A stretch of 64,000 nt of DNA. It comes from Nitrospira sp. (GTDB lineage Bacteria; Nitrospirota; Nitrospiria; Nitrospirales; Nitrospiraceae). This document shows, in pieces, positions 50,192 to 59,754 of this stretch (positions within the stretch are counted from its first letter, which is position 1; the number at the start of each line of letters is the position of its first letter). Made by a program: the position numbers and the translations under genes. The stretch covers positions 2,892,179 through 2,956,178 of the forward strand of contig CP126121.1 in assembly GCA_030123625.1 (NCBI GenBank), read 5' to 3'. The notes below the pieces were generated by a model. The model did not search any database and was not told where the DNA came from. It was given only the letters and a program-made list of their open reading frames with translations.

Positions 50192-50701
50192 GTGCGAGTC
50201 AATCCCGATGAGCTAAGCCTGAAGGACAAGGTCGTATTTATCAATCGTGTCGCGAAAGTTGTAAAAGGTGGAAAGCGTTTCAACTTCTGCGCGCTCGTTG
50301 TGGTGGGTGATGGTCATGGGTGGGTTGGAATAGGGAAAGGAAAAGCCGCTGAAGTTCCGGTTGCGATATCAAAGGCGGTCGAACAGGCCAAGAAACACCT
50401 CGTTCACGTCCCGCTGAAGGGCGGAACCATCCCGCATGAGGTGCATGGTTTGTTTGGGGGAGAGCATGTGTTGCTAAAGCCTGCCGTCGACGGTACCGGA
50501 ATCATCGCCGGGGGGGCTGTTCGCGCCGTGGTGGAGCTGGTCGGTGCGCATAACGTCATCGCAAAAACATTGGGTCGCGGAAACCCCTTTAATACGGTTC
50601 GTGCAACGCTGGACGGGCTCACTCAATTGAGAAATTTGGATGATGTTCTTCGCTTTCGTCGGCAAACCACTGCCGAAGGGCGAGAAAGGGCTACAGTTTA
50701 A
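50192..50701 (+). CDS. rpsE: Ribosomal protein S5
   Basis: 169 residues from GTG with AGGAG seven bases upstream. It has [50 protein letters not shown] and [26 protein letters not shown]. It is near the decoding site and has helicase-like effect on mRNA entry. Its stop overlaps rpmD by one base. Confidence 0.97.
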   Translation: MRVNPDELSLKDKVVFINRVAKVVKGGKRFNFCALVVVGDGHGWVGIGKGKAAEVPVAISKAVEQAKKHLVHVPLKGGTIPHEVHGLFGGEHVLLKPAVDGTGIIAGGAVRAVVELVGAHNVIAKTLGRGNPFNTVRATLDGLTQLRNLDDVLRFRRQTTAEGRERATV

Positions 50702-50916
50702 TGGGTTCAACAAAGACATCAAGGACTCCCGAGGGTGTTCAAAGTGTGCGCGTGACATTGCGACGTAGCCCCATCGGAACACCGGAACGACATCGCCTTG
50801 TATTGCGTGGTCTGGGCCTTCGGCATATTCGGCAGACGGTTATCCACCCCGATACGCCTCAGGTGCGCGGGATGATCCATAAGGTGGGCTACCTGCTAGA
50901 GGTTGGACAGCCATGA
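50701..50916 (+). CDS. rpmD: Ribosomal protein L30
   Basis: 71 residues. Conserved VRVTLRRSPIGTPERHRLVLRGLGLRHIRQTVIHPDTPQVRGMIHKVGYLLEV. The first ~14 residues are an unusual extension for this small protein. Overlaps rplO by four bases. Confidence 0.94.
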   Translation: MGSTKTSRTPEGVQSVRVTLRRSPIGTPERHRLVLRGLGLRHIRQTVIHPDTPQVRGMIHKVGYLLEVGQP

Positions 50917-51362
50917 ACCTCCATGATTTAGCTCCCGCGCAAGGAGCAAAGAAGAGACGGAAACGTATCGGACGGGGACCGGGGTCCGGTCACGGGAAAA
51001 CTTCCACCAAAGGTCATAAAGGCCTGTTGGCTCGATCTGGAGGCGGTAAGCGTCCTGGATTTGAGGGCGGGCAAATGCCATTGGTGCGCCGACTGCCTAA
51101 GTTCGGGTTTACCAACCCATCCCGAACTGAATATGCCATCGTCAACATTAAGAGTTTTGAGCAATGGGCCGGCAACGAGACGGTCACTCCGCAAGCGATG
51201 GTTGATGCTGGATTAGTGAAGCGAAAAAAACTGCCGATTAAAATTCTCGGCAATGGTGAGTTGAGGAAATCGCTCGTGGTTCAGGCACATAAATTCAGTA
51301 AATCGGCTGAAGCAAAGATCCAAGCGGCCGGAGGGCGAGTCGAGGTCATCGGCGGTGCTTGA
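50913..51362 (+). CDS. rplO: Ribosomal protein L15
   Basis: 149 residues. Glycine- and lysine-rich N-terminus (LAPAQGAKKRRKRIGRGPGSGHGKTSTKGHKGLLARSGGGKRPGFEGGQMPLVRRLPKFGF), compact C-terminal domain. Its end overlaps secY by eight bases. Confidence 0.97.
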   Translation: MNLHDLAPAQGAKKRRKRIGRGPGSGHGKTSTKGHKGLLARSGGGKRPGFEGGQMPLVRRLPKFGFTNPSRTEYAIVNIKSFEQWAGNETVTPQAMVDAGLVKRKKLPIKILGNGELRKSLVVQAHKFSKSAEAKIQAAGGRVEVIGGA

Positions 51363-52674
51363 ACGGCTCCTGACCAGTTTTCAGAATATCTTCAAGATTC
51401 CCGAGCTGCGTACTCGTGTACTCTTCACGCTCGGCATGCTGGTGGTGTATCGGATCGGGTCCCACATTCCGACTCCCGGTATTAACGGTGAAGCTCTCTC
51501 CGAGTTTTTGCAGAAACAGGGTGGGGCCCTGCTTGGGTTTCTCGATATTTTCTCAGGCGGGTCATTATCCCGCCTGACGATCTTTGCGCTGGGTATCATG
51601 CCGTACATCAGCGCATCGATCATCCTCCAATTGTTGACGGTCGTCATCCCGCATTTGACCAAATTGGCTAAGGAGGGGGAGCGGGGTCGGAAGAAAATCA
51701 TTCAGTACACCAGGTTCGGGACGATCGGTATTGCCTTGATTCAGGGGTTTGGAATAGCAGTTGGGTTGGAACAAATGAATCAGGGAGCGTTCGTGCTGAA
51801 TGCTGGGTGGGGATTCCGTCTCATGACGGTCATCACGCTGACGGCCGGCACGGGTTTCCTGATGTGGCTTGGTGAGCAGATCACTGAGCGAGGAATCGGC
51901 AATGGAATCTCATTGATCATTTTTGCCGGTATTGTCGCCCGGCTGCCTGCAGCCGTGGCGCAGACCTACAATCTATACGAAATCGGCCAGCTCAATGCCT
52001 TCTTATTGATTGCCTTGGCTCTCTTGATGGTCGGCGTTGTCGCCGCAATTGTTTTTCTGGAAAGCGGACGGCGAAAAATTCCGGTGCAGTATGCAAAACG
52101 AGTGATCGGGCGACGAGTCTACGGAGGGCAGAGCACGCACATTCCGTTGAAGATCAATACGGCCGGGGTCATTCCTCCCATATTTGCCTCGTCGATCATC
52201 GCGTTTCCTGCGACCATTGCAGGGTTTTTTGAGACGCCATGGGTAAAATCGATCGGGGCGCAGCTGGCTCCGGGATCACTGCTCTACACGTTGATGTATG
52301 TGGGGCTCATCATCTTCTTCTGTTTTTTCTACACCGCCGTTGTCCTCAATCCGGTCGATATGGCCGACAATATGAAAAAGTACGGAGGTTTTATTCCTGG
52401 TATCAGGCCCGGTCAACGAACCTCTGACTATATCTACAATGTCCTCACGAAGATTACATTTGCAGGCGCCATCTATCTGGCAATTGTCTGTGTGATTCCT
52501 GAATTTTTGATTTATAAACTGAATGTGCCATTTTATTTCGGAGGCACCTCGCTGCTGATTGTCATTGGCGTGGGTCTGGATACGGCCCAGCAAATTGAAT
52601 CCCATATGTTGATGCGGAATTACGAGGGATTTTTAGGCAAGGGCATGGCTCCGTTGCGGGGGAGAAGCGGTTAG
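51355..52674 (+). CDS. secY: Preprotein translocase subunit SecY
   Basis: 439 residues from GTG. Ten membrane helices are readable. Signatures: SLSRLTIFALGIMPYISASIILQLL near helix 2, ERGIGNGISLIIFAGI, and the cytoplasmic loop PVQYAKRVIGRRVYGGQSTHIPLKINTAGVIPPIFA. It forms the protein-conducting channel with SecE. It is translationally coupled to rplO. Confidence 0.98.
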   Translation: MLERLLTSFQNIFKIPELRTRVLFTLGMLVVYRIGSHIPTPGINGEALSEFLQKQGGALLGFLDIFSGGSLSRLTIFALGIMPYISASIILQLLTVVIPHLTKLAKEGERGRKKIIQYTRFGTIGIALIQGFGIAVGLEQMNQGAFVLNAGWGFRLMTVITLTAGTGFLMWLGEQITERGIGNGISLIIFAGIVARLPAAVAQTYNLYEIGQLNAFLLIALALLMVGVVAAIVFLESGRRKIPVQYAKRVIGRRVYGGQSTHIPLKINTAGVIPPIFASSIIAFPATIAGFFETPWVKSIGAQLAPGSLLYTLMYVGLIIFFCFFYTAVVLNPVDMADNMKKYGGFIPGIRPGQRTSDYIYNVLTKITFAGAIYLAIVCVIPEFLIYKLNVPFYFGGTSLLIVIGVGLDTAQQIESHMLMRNYEGFLGKGMAPLRGRSG

Positions 52675-52677
52675 ATC

Positions 52678-53334
52678 ATGCGGCTTGTGTTTCTCGGTGC
52701 TCCGGGTGTTGGGAAAGGCACGCAGGCTGACAAAGTCGCTGCTCAGTATCGCATTCGTAAGATTTCGACCGGCGATTTGCTTCGGGAGGCGGTTCGGAAT
52801 AAGACAACCTTGGGCCTTGAAGCGAAAGAGCATATGGATCAGGGAAAGTTGGTCCCAGATTCAGTCGTCATAGGGCTGGTACGGGAGAAGCTGGCTGATC
52901 CGTCACAGGCTAATGGATTCATTCTTGATGGGTTTCCAAGGACGGTTCCTCAGGCGGAAGCGCTGGCGAAGGTGCTCGCCGAACGAGGTCTTCAGCTGGA
53001 TCGAGTGATTAATTTTAGAGTTTCTCGAGAGGAAATCGTGAAGCGGTTGAGCGGACGTCGGAGCTGTCCAAAGTGTCAGGCGACCTACCATGTGGAGTTC
53101 GCTCCATCCAAGGCCGGCAGTGTCTGTGAGCGCTGCGGAGAAACCCTCGTTCAGCGAAGCGACGATCAGCCGGAAGCGATAGAGATGCGTCTCCGTGTGT
53201 ATGAAGAGCAGACAGCGCCGTTGATCAACTTTTATGAGAAAAAGCATGTATTGTCGCATCTTAACGGTGCCGAGCCGGTTGAAACGGTATATCACAACCT
53301 CGTGAAAGCGCTCGCGATACCCCAGACGGCATGA
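52678..53334 (+). CDS. adk: Adenylate kinase
   Basis: 218 residues. P-loop GAPGVGKGTQ (residues 7-16), ISTGDLLREA, LDGFPRTVPQAEAL. The LID domain is the long form with four Cys (CPKC...CERC), predicted to bind zinc. It interconverts ATP+AMP and 2 ADP. Three bases after secY; overlaps map by four bases. Confidence 0.98.
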   Translation: MRLVFLGAPGVGKGTQADKVAAQYRIRKISTGDLLREAVRNKTTLGLEAKEHMDQGKLVPDSVVIGLVREKLADPSQANGFILDGFPRTVPQAEALAKVLAERGLQLDRVINFRVSREEIVKRLSGRRSCPKCQATYHVEFAPSKAGSVCERCGETLVQRSDDQPEAIEMRLRVYEEQTAPLINFYEKKHVLSHLNGAEPVETVYHNLVKALAIPQTA

Positions 53335-54089
53335 TCATTCTGAAAACGCCCGCCGAGATTGTGGTGATGGCAGAGGCGTCAAGAGTGGTGGCTGAAGCGC
53401 TCGCGATTGTGAAAAAAGCGGTCTGTCCTGGTATCAGCACGGAAGAGCTGGACCGTATTGCCGAGGAGGCGATACGGTCCAGAGGGGCGGTTCCGGCGTT
53501 CAAAGGCTACCGGAATTATCCCAGAACTCTTTGTGCTTCCGTGAACGAGCAGGTCGTCCATGGTATCCCCTCGAAGCGAAAGCTGAAAGAAGGGGATATC
53601 ATCGGGCTGGATCTCGGTGCTATTGTGGGTGGGTTCTATGGGGATTCAGCTGTCACAGTGGCGGTTGGTCGGATCCCGGATGAGACGGCAAAGTTGATTC
53701 AGGTGACGGAAGAGGCGCTCTATCTTGGGATCAAACAGGCTAGAGTCGGCAACCGTTTGACAGATATCTCGAACGCTGTGCAACAACATGCTGAATCGGC
53801 AGGCTTCTCAGTTGTCACCGAGTTTGTGGGTCATGGGATTGGCCGGCAATTGCATGAAGAGCCTCAAGTTCCCAACTATGGAAAGCCGGGTCAGGGGCCT
53901 CGACTGCAACCAGGTATGGTTTTGGCGATCGAACCAATGGTGAACATGGGTCGGAGTGCCGTTCGCATTCTTGAGGATCGGTGGACTGCGGTCACGGTAG
54001 ATGGCAGCTTATCTGCTCATTTCGAGCATACGATCGCCGTCCAACCCAGCGGAGCGCCCTGTATTTTGAGTCAATTGGAGAAGACCTAG
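53331..54089 (+). CDS. map: Methionine aminopeptidase, type I
   Basis: 252 residues. Metal ligands of the family appear in order: [14 protein letters not shown] (two Asp), [18 protein letters not shown] (His and motif), AIEPMV (Glu) and FEHTIAV (Glu). It removes N-terminal Met from new proteins. It is compact, without an N-terminal zinc-finger domain. The gene lies between adk and infA as in many bacteria. Confidence 0.97.
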   Translation: MIILKTPAEIVVMAEASRVVAEALAIVKKAVCPGISTEELDRIAEEAIRSRGAVPAFKGYRNYPRTLCASVNEQVVHGIPSKRKLKEGDIIGLDLGAIVGGFYGDSAVTVAVGRIPDETAKLIQVTEEALYLGIKQARVGNRLTDISNAVQQHAESAGFSVVTEFVGHGIGRQLHEEPQVPNYGKPGQGPRLQPGMVLAIEPMVNMGRSAVRILEDRWTAVTVDGSLSAHFEHTIAVQPSGAPCILSQLEKT

Positions 54090-54121
54090 ATCTCATTCAT
54101 CAGGAAAGAATACAGAAGGAC

Positions 54122-54340
54122 GTGGCAAAAGAAGACATTATTGAAGTCCAGGGCTCGGTGGCGGAGACGCTTCCTAACGCCATGTTTCGGGTCAAGCTTG
54201 ATAATGGCCATGTCATATTGGCTCACATCTCGGGGAAAATGCGGATGCATTTTATCCGTATCCTTCCCGGCGATAAGGTCACGGTGGAAATGTCACCATA
54301 CGATTTGACCAGGGGCCGAATCACCTATCGCTTTAAGTAA
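54122..54340 (+). CDS. infA: Translation initiation factor IF-1
   Basis: 72 residues from GTG 54122, the exact family length (V/M-A-K-E-D-I-I-E). The open frame extends much farther upstream inside map but no better start is seen. GAAGGA lies unusually close (one to two bases) to the start. OB-fold: [60 protein letters not shown]. Confidence 0.95.
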   Translation: MAKEDIIEVQGSVAETLPNAMFRVKLDNGHVILAHISGKMRMHFIRILPGDKVTVEMSPYDLTRGRITYRFK

Positions 54341-54362
54341 GTAACGGGAGTGGTGAATTGTT

Positions 54363-54476
54363 ATGAAGGTCAAATCATCAGTGAAGCCCATATGTGCCAA
54401 ATGCAAAGTTGTGCGCCGTCGGGGGGTCGTGCGGATTCTATGCAAAAACCCACGTCATAAACAGCGACAAGGATAA
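54363..54476 (+). CDS. rpmJ: Ribosomal protein L36
   Basis: 37 residues, [15 protein letters not shown] to PRHKQRQG. Zinc ligands CAKC, Cys and His are intact, so it is the C+ form. GTGGTG and GGGAG lie upstream. It follows infA by 22 bp. Confidence 0.95.
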   Translation: MKVKSSVKPICAKCKVVRRRGVVRILCKNPRHKQRQG

Positions 54477-54482
54477 GTAGGG

Positions 54483-54575
54483 AAGTGTCGAGCGATGAGT
54501 GCCGAGTTCTGAGCCCGGCATTACAGATCGATCCAATGAGGAAACGTCTCATCACTTAGAACTCAGTACGCAAAA
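54483..54575. repeat. Self-complementary intergenic repeat, family A
   Basis: Left words GATGAGTGCCGAGTTCTGAG pair with right words CTCATCACTTAGAACTCAGT. It fills the rpmJ-rpsM spacer. Confidence 0.7.
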
Positions 54576-54586
54576 CTGGAGGGGGA

Positions 54587-54982
54587 ATGGCACGTATTGC
54601 CGGCATCGATTTGCCACGGAATAAACGAACGGATATCGGATTGAGCTATATCTATGGGATTGGACGCGTGTCGGCTCAGAAGATTCTCAATGAAGCGGGA
54701 ATCGATGGAGCGGTCCGTGTCAAGGACCTGAGCGAAGATAAAATCGTCAAATTGCGTGAAATCATTGAGCGTGATTATCGGGTTGAAGGAGATCTACGGA
54801 AAGAAGTGTCGTTGAATATCAAGCGGCTGATTGATACGGGGACCTATCGAGGGTTGCGTCATCGCAAAGGCCTGCCCGTCCGCGGACAACGAACCAAGAC
54901 CAATGCTCGGACGCGTAAAGGACGGCGCGCAGGCGTCAGTAGCAAGCCGAGACCCACGGTACCCAAAGGGGCCAACGCCTAG
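54587..54982 (+). CDS. rpsM: Ribosomal protein S13
   Basis: 131 residues, GGAGGGGG upstream. [27 protein letters not shown] and the basic tail [20 protein letters not shown] are typical. It contacts P-site tRNA and forms bridges to 50S. Confidence 0.97.
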   Translation: MARIAGIDLPRNKRTDIGLSYIYGIGRVSAQKILNEAGIDGAVRVKDLSEDKIVKLREIIERDYRVEGDLRKEVSLNIKRLIDTGTYRGLRHRKGLPVRGQRTKTNARTRKGRRAGVSSKPRPTVPKGANA

Positions 54983-55008
54983 TTTTCAAAACAGCCGGAG
55001 GAGTTCGT

Positions 55009-55392
55009 ATGAGTGTCAAAAAAGGGAAAAAGAAAGAACGTCGGATTGTGCAGAGTGGAGTCGCACATGTTCAAGCGTCATTCAACAATACGATTGTAAC
55101 CATCACTGATATGAGTGGGAACACGGTGGTGTGGGCAAGCGCTGGCAACCAAGGATTTAAAGGATCGAGGAAGAGCACCCCTTTTGCCGCTCAGCGAGCA
55201 GGTGAGGCTGCCGCGCGAAAAGCCATGGAAAGCGGGATGCGGCAAGTCGATGTGTATGTGAATGGACCAGGTTCTGGTCGAGAATCAGCGATTCGTTCAC
55301 TTCAAGGAGCGGGTTTGCGGATCAATTTGATTCGCGACGTCACACCAATTCCGCATAATGGGTGTCGCCCCCCCAAACGGCGGCGTGTGTGA
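55009..55392 (+). CDS. rpsK: Ribosomal protein S11
   Basis: 127 residues. [46 protein letters not shown] and the end [18 protein letters not shown]. Lies in the 30S platform. Normal order rpsM-K-D. Confidence 0.97.
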   Translation: MSVKKGKKKERRIVQSGVAHVQASFNNTIVTITDMSGNTVVWASAGNQGFKGSRKSTPFAAQRAGEAAARKAMESGMRQVDVYVNGPGSGRESAIRSLQGAGLRINLIRDVTPIPHNGCRPPKRRRV

Positions 55393-55478
55393 CGCCACAC
55401 GTGGACGATCAGTGTGCCTGGGTGAGATCGCACGACCTGTTTCAATGAATCAATAAGTTATTTTTCGAGGAGGAAGCA

Positions 55479-56105
55479 GTGGCAAAGTATCGTGGCCCAG
55501 TTTGTCGATTGTGTCGGCGAGAAGGTGAGAAGCTCTTTCTCAAGGGCACGCGCTGTATGACGGAGAAATGTGCCGTGGAACGCAGGAGTTATCCGCCTGG
55601 CCAGCATGGACAGGGACGGCAGCGAACCTCTGACTATAGTTTGCAGCTGCGCGAAAAACAGAAGCTGCGTCGAATCTATGGACTTCAGGAGCGCCAATTC
55701 CGCGGTGTCTTCGAACGTGCCGAACGGCAGACCGGCGTCACGGGCGATGCCTTGTTACGTTTGCTCGAATGTCGCTTGGACAATGTCGCCTATCGCTTAG
55801 GGTTCGGAGCATCGCGCAAGCAAGCTCGTCAGATGGTGAGCCATGGTCATTTCGTGGTCAATGGCAAGAAGATCACGGTGGCTGGGGCACTGGTGAAACC
55901 GGGAGATGTGATCGAAATTCGTGAACGGAGTCGGGACTTGGCCGCAATACAGGCCGCATTGGAATCGGTTGATAGTCGAGGTATTCCTGATTGGCTTGAG
56001 CTTGATAAGGGAGCGTTCAAGGGCGTCGTGCGCGCATTGCCGGCGAAGGAGCAAATCGCGTTGCCGGTCAACGAACAGATGGTGGTGGAATTGTACTCGC
56101 GATAG
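55479..56105 (+). CDS. rpsD: Ribosomal protein S4
   Basis: 208 residues from GTG, GAGGAGG upstream. An N-terminal zinc site is present (CRLC, then CMTEKC), marking the C+ form. S4 core domain: RLDNVAYRLGFGASRKQARQMVSHGHFVVNGKKITVAGALVKPGDVIEI. It starts 30S assembly. Confidence 0.97.
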   Translation: MAKYRGPVCRLCRREGEKLFLKGTRCMTEKCAVERRSYPPGQHGQGRQRTSDYSLQLREKQKLRRIYGLQERQFRGVFERAERQTGVTGDALLRLLECRLDNVAYRLGFGASRKQARQMVSHGHFVVNGKKITVAGALVKPGDVIEIRERSRDLAAIQAALESVDSRGIPDWLELDKGAFKGVVRALPAKEQIALPVNEQMVVELYSR

Positions 56106-56131
56106 TCCGTCGTTCTGAGATGGGTTCTTTC

Positions 56132-56156
56132 GACATCGGCGTTATCTGCCGATGTC
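56132..56156. repeat. Perfect intergenic hairpin before rpoA
   Basis: GACATCGGC (56132-56140) and GCCGATGTC (56148-56156) around a seven-base loop. No T-run follows, so it is more likely a processing or attenuation hairpin than a full terminator. Confidence 0.6.
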
Positions 56157-56186
56157 TTAGTCACTCGATGGTATGGAGGGTGGGTC

Positions 56187-57188
56187 ATGATCAAAGCGAT
56201 GAAAGACTTTCAAATCCCAATGCGGGTGGAAGTCGACAAGGATGCACATTCTCCCACATTTGGGCGGTTTACCACGGAAGCGTTTGAACGGGGGTTTGGC
56301 ACCACGATCGGGAATGCCCTCCGTCGCATTTTGCTGTCGTCGCTCACGGGGGCGGCGGTGACCACCGTGAAGATTGAAGGGGTCGTACACGAGTTTTCGA
56401 CAATTTCTGGGGTGACGGAGGATGTCACGGCAATTATTCTGAATATCAAAAGCTTGCGGCTGGCGCTCCACACGGATAAACCGAAAACGATACGGTTGAA
56501 AAAGAAGGGACCTGGAGAAGCAAAGGGCGCGGACATTCTTCACGATGGCGATGTGACGATTCTGACGCCTGATTTGCACATTGCCACGCTCGACAAGGAT
56601 GCAACCCTGGACATCGAGATGACGGTGAAACATGGCCGTGGGTATGTGCCGGCCGAGCGTAACAAAGAAGAGGGATTGCCGATCGGGGTGATTGCCATTG
56701 ATTCCATCTTCTCTCCGATCAGGAGAGTCAATTTCCAGGTCGAGAATGCGCGAGTCGGCCGTATGACCGACTATGACAAATTGACGATGGAAATTTGGAC
56801 CGACGGTACTATCAGTCCTCGCGATGCTCTTTCTACGGGGGCCGGGATTTTGCGTGAGCATTTGGATATTTTTATCAATCCTGAAGAGCGCAGCGAAGGG
56901 AAGAGCGAAGCAGGTTATGAGGAATCTCAGCGGGAAGTGAATAAGAATCTCTCCCGTAGCGTGAATGAGTTGGAGTTATCCGTTCGCGCAGCCAATTGTC
57001 TAAAGAACGCCAATATCAAAACAATCGCCGACCTCGTACAAAAGTCTGAGGGTGAGATGCTCAGAACAAAGAACTTCGGGAAAAAGTCGCTCAACGAGAT
57101 CAAAGAGATTCTTTCTGAGATGGGGCTTTCACTGGGAACAAAGATAGACGCTGCGTCTCCACACAATGGAAGCCCAAAACCTGAATAA
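56187..57188 (+). CDS. rpoA: RNA polymerase alpha subunit
   Basis: 333 residues. The N-terminal dimerisation domain has [29 protein letters not shown] linker near 235-255 leads to the C-terminal domain ([54 protein letters not shown]) that contacts activators and UP elements. It is canonical. Confidence 0.98.
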   Translation: MIKAMKDFQIPMRVEVDKDAHSPTFGRFTTEAFERGFGTTIGNALRRILLSSLTGAAVTTVKIEGVVHEFSTISGVTEDVTAIILNIKSLRLALHTDKPKTIRLKKKGPGEAKGADILHDGDVTILTPDLHIATLDKDATLDIEMTVKHGRGYVPAERNKEEGLPIGVIAIDSIFSPIRRVNFQVENARVGRMTDYDKLTMEIWTDGTISPRDALSTGAGILREHLDIFINPEERSEGKSEAGYEESQREVNKNLSRSVNELELSVRAANCLKNANIKTIADLVQKSEGEMLRTKNFGKKSLNEIKEILSEMGLSLGTKIDAASPHNGSPKPE

Positions 57189-57212
57189 TGCTTTCCAATC
57201 AAGAGGACTACC

Positions 57213-57644
57213 GTGCGACATAGAAAAAAGGGGCGGCAGCTAGGGCGGCAGACGAAGCATCGCGGAGCGTTGTTTCGGAACTTAGTGACCTCCTTGTTAG
57301 ACCAAGAGCGTATCGAGACCACGGGAGCTAAGGCTAAAGAGATACGAGGGTTTACCGACCGCATGATCACCCTTGGCAAGGAAGGTACGTTGCCTGCCCG
57401 CCGACGAGCCTTAGGGTTTCTTCGCAGCAAGACGGTTGTGTCTAAACTGTTTAGCGATGTGGCGGCACGATTCAAAGATCGATCCGGAGGGTACACCAGG
57501 ATCGTCAAAACTCGCCGCCGCATTGGCGATGCGGCCGAAATGGTTGCTATTGAGTTAGTGTCTCGTCAGGAGTTGGCCACCAAGAAAAAGCCCGATGCTC
57601 GCCCTGCTCAGTCCGCGCCCACCGAGGCCGGAACATCGGCATAG
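57213..57644 (+). CDS. rplQ: Ribosomal protein L17
   Basis: 143 residues from [48 protein letters not shown] and [25 protein letters not shown] are conserved; the last ~25 residues are a Lys/Ala/Pro tail. Last gene of the cluster before a terminator. Confidence 0.97.
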   Translation: MRHRKKGRQLGRQTKHRGALFRNLVTSLLDQERIETTGAKAKEIRGFTDRMITLGKEGTLPARRRALGFLRSKTVVSKLFSDVAARFKDRSGGYTRIVKTRRRIGDAAEMVAIELVSRQELATKKKPDARPAQSAPTEAGTSA

Positions 57645-57677
57645 TTTTTTAGTCGCGAATATTCAGCCGCCAATCTG

Positions 57678-57717
57678 AAGACTCCCGTGTGCCAACACAT
57701 GGGAGTCTTTTTATTTT
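57678..57717 (+). terminator. Rho-independent terminator after rplQ
   Basis: AAGACTCCCGTGT (57678-57690) pairs with ACATGGGAGTCTT (57696-57708) with one mismatch, followed by TTTTATTTT. It ends the ~34-kb ribosomal run. Confidence 0.9.
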
Positions 57718-57809
57718 CAACTTCCCGGAGGACGTTTACTTGATAGGTCGTGCATGCTACGATCATGCCAGGAGTCGCTATGCATCTACTTCGGGAGAAT
57801 TGCTAGAGC

Positions 57810-58382
57810 ATGTGGGAGCTTGTCGCGAGACGGATTCTTCTCACCTTAAGCGTGCTGTTAGCCACATTTCTCGGCTATCTTCTCTTCAGAAATACAGATT
57901 CAGCACCGAGTAGTCGGCTTCTCGCTCCAGAGTCGATTGAACAAGCGGATGCCAAAATCGAGAAGTTCATCTTTACACAATCGAAAGGTGATGTCGTCCA
58001 GTGGCAGGTGCAGGCTAAACAGGCCCGACTATTTGAGCAAGATAAGCGTGCGGTGCTGCGCGACGTTGCCTTCACCTTCTACGGCACAGGAGGAGAGGAG
58101 GTGACCGTGCACGGAGAAGAAGGAACATTGGATACTGCGACCAAGGATTTCAGGCTGATGAATCGCCAAATGCCCATTGTCGTGGAGACCCGAAGCGGCT
58201 ATACGATTTATACCAACCACTTGGTATGGACGGACCAATCACGAGAGATTCGAACGGAAGATCCGGTGCGGATGGTGGGGCATGGGTTAGAGGTGAAGGG
58301 ACAAGGACTGCTTGGTCGAATGGAATCCGAAGAATTTGAAGTTCTACAGGATGTACATGTGGATCTGGCTCCTTCTTCTTAG
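57810..58382 (+). CDS. lptC: LPS export system protein LptC
   Basis: 190 residues. One N-terminal membrane anchor (ILLTLSVLLATFLGYLLF), then a periplasmic beta-jellyroll of the LptC type: IEKFIFTQSKGDVVQWQVQAKQARLFE, and VTVHGEEGTLDTATKDFRLMN. It takes LPS from LptB2FG and hands it to LptA. Its end overlaps lptA, the expected next gene. A weak possible promoter, TTTACT and TACGAT 17 bases apart, lies at about 57736-57764. Confidence 0.88.
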   Translation: MWELVARRILLTLSVLLATFLGYLLFRNTDSAPSSRLLAPESIEQADAKIEKFIFTQSKGDVVQWQVQAKQARLFEQDKRAVLRDVAFTFYGTGGEEVTVHGEEGTLDTATKDFRLMNRQMPIVVETRSGYTIYTNHLVWTDQSREIRTEDPVRMVGHGLEVKGQGLLGRMESEEFEVLQDVHVDLAPSS

Positions 58383-58962
58383 TGCCGCCTTTATCGGATC
58401 CACATCGGCGGCTCCCTCAACGGAATCTGTGAATCTGAAGAGGAGCGTGGAGGCGCCCGGTGTTCCAACCACCATCACGTCCAAGAAAATGACGGTACGA
58501 AACCAAGACAGCCAAGCGGTTTTTGAGGAAACAGTTGTGCTAACTAGAGGTCCTCTTATCGTCCACTCGGATAAGATGGTCGTATTGTTCAGTCCACGAA
58601 CCCCTGCTCCCCTGTCACCAACCGGCGGAGAAACGGATCACCATGAATCCGTTCGGAATTCCTCGGCTTCCAAAGAGCACAATGCGGCGTCGACGATGTC
58701 GAATCGCTCCGTGAGCCGTGTCGAAGCGACCGGCGACGCTCATCGTGTCAAGATCAAATATGAGAACGGCAACGCGACTTGCCAAAAGGCCATATATTTC
58801 GTTGATGGTGAGAAGATCGTGTTGACGGGTGATCCTATAGCCTGGGAAAAGGGAACACGTGTCAGCGGTAAACAGATTACGATTTTTTTGGCAGAAGAGC
58901 GGAGCGTGGTGGAAGGAGGCTCACACGTTCGCATTGAAGGGGAGGGGGCGAGCCATCCATGA
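58351..58962 (+). CDS. lptA: LPS periplasmic bridge protein LptA, with insertion
   Basis: 203 residues from ATG 58351 (ATG 58357 is as likely and better spaced from ACAGG). A signal peptide is visible (MWIWLLLLSAAFIGSTSAAP). OstA-type strands follow: TTITSKKMTVRNQDSQAVFEETVVLTRGPLIVHSDKMVVLF, and VEATGDAHRVKIKYENGNATCQKAIYFVDGEKIVLTGDPIAWE. Between them lies an unusual ~45-residue Ser/Pro/His-rich insertion. It overlaps lptC at the start and lptB at the end (ATGA). Confidence 0.88.
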   Translation: MYMWIWLLLLSAAFIGSTSAAPSTESVNLKRSVEAPGVPTTITSKKMTVRNQDSQAVFEETVVLTRGPLIVHSDKMVVLFSPRTPAPLSPTGGETDHHESVRNSSASKEHNAASTMSNRSVSRVEATGDAHRVKIKYENGNATCQKAIYFVDGEKIVLTGDPIAWEKGTRVSGKQITIFLAEERSVVEGGSHVRIEGEGASHP

Positions 58963-59735
58963 CCCGGACTGTGCATGCAGACGAACTCGTTGATCCGATT
59001 GCGGCACGGCAGGGGAATTGCCTGTGTGCTGCTGGATTAGTAAAAAGTTTCCGTGGGCGCAAAGTCGTCAAGGGTGTCACCGTCGAGGTGTATGCCGGCG
59101 AGGTGGTGGGGCTGCTCGGTCCGAATGGCGCTGGTAAGACCACAATCTTCGACATGATGGTCGGCTTGTGCCAGCCCGATGAAGGGGAGATCACTTTCAT
59201 CGGAGAATCTGTGACCAACCTGCCGATGTACAAACGAGCGCGTAGAGGAATCGGTTACCTGCCTCAGGAATCGTCGGTTTTTCGACGGCTCTCGGTAGAA
59301 CATAATGTCTTGGCGATTCTTGAAATGCTGGGGTATGCTCGAAAAGAACGAAGCCAACGGGTGGATGCCTTGCTTAAGGAATTGGATCTCATCCATATAC
59401 GAAAGAGTATGGCCTATGCCCTCTCGGGAGGAGAACGTCGGCGTTTGGAAATCACGCGTGCATTGGCGGCCACACCGTCGTTCATGCTGTTGGACGAACC
59501 GTTTGCAGGGATCGATCCGATAGCCGTCGCGGATATTCAACAAATTATCACGCGGTTGAGGGGAAAAGGGATCGGCATATTAATTACTGATCACAATGTC
59601 CAGGAAACGCTTTCAATCGTTGACCGTGCCTACATCATCAATGAAGGATTGATCTTGGAGGCAGGGTCTCCAGAAGTTATTGTGCAGAGTGCAACGGCCC
59701 GAGCCGTTTATCTTGGCGAGCAGTTCAAATTGTAG
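58959..59735 (+). CDS. lptB: LPS export ABC transporter ATPase LptB
   Basis: 258 residues. Walker A GPNGAGKTT, Q-loop region GIGYLPQESSVFRRLSVEHNVLA, signature LSGGERRRLEITRAL, Walker B FMLLDEPFAGIDP, switch His ITDHNVQ. The GYLPQE(S/A)SVFR and YIINEG motifs distinguish LptB. The first ~18 residues extend beyond the family's normal start. It powers LPS extraction with LptF/LptG, which are not in the window. Confidence 0.93.
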   Translation: MTRTVHADELVDPIAARQGNCLCAAGLVKSFRGRKVVKGVTVEVYAGEVVGLLGPNGAGKTTIFDMMVGLCQPDEGEITFIGESVTNLPMYKRARRGIGYLPQESSVFRRLSVEHNVLAILEMLGYARKERSQRVDALLKELDLIHIRKSMAYALSGGERRRLEITRALAATPSFMLLDEPFAGIDPIAVADIQQIITRLRGKGIGILITDHNVQETLSIVDRAYIINEGLILEAGSPEVIVQSATARAVYLGEQFKL

Positions 59736-59754
59736 GGGAATACTCGAGGCCTCG

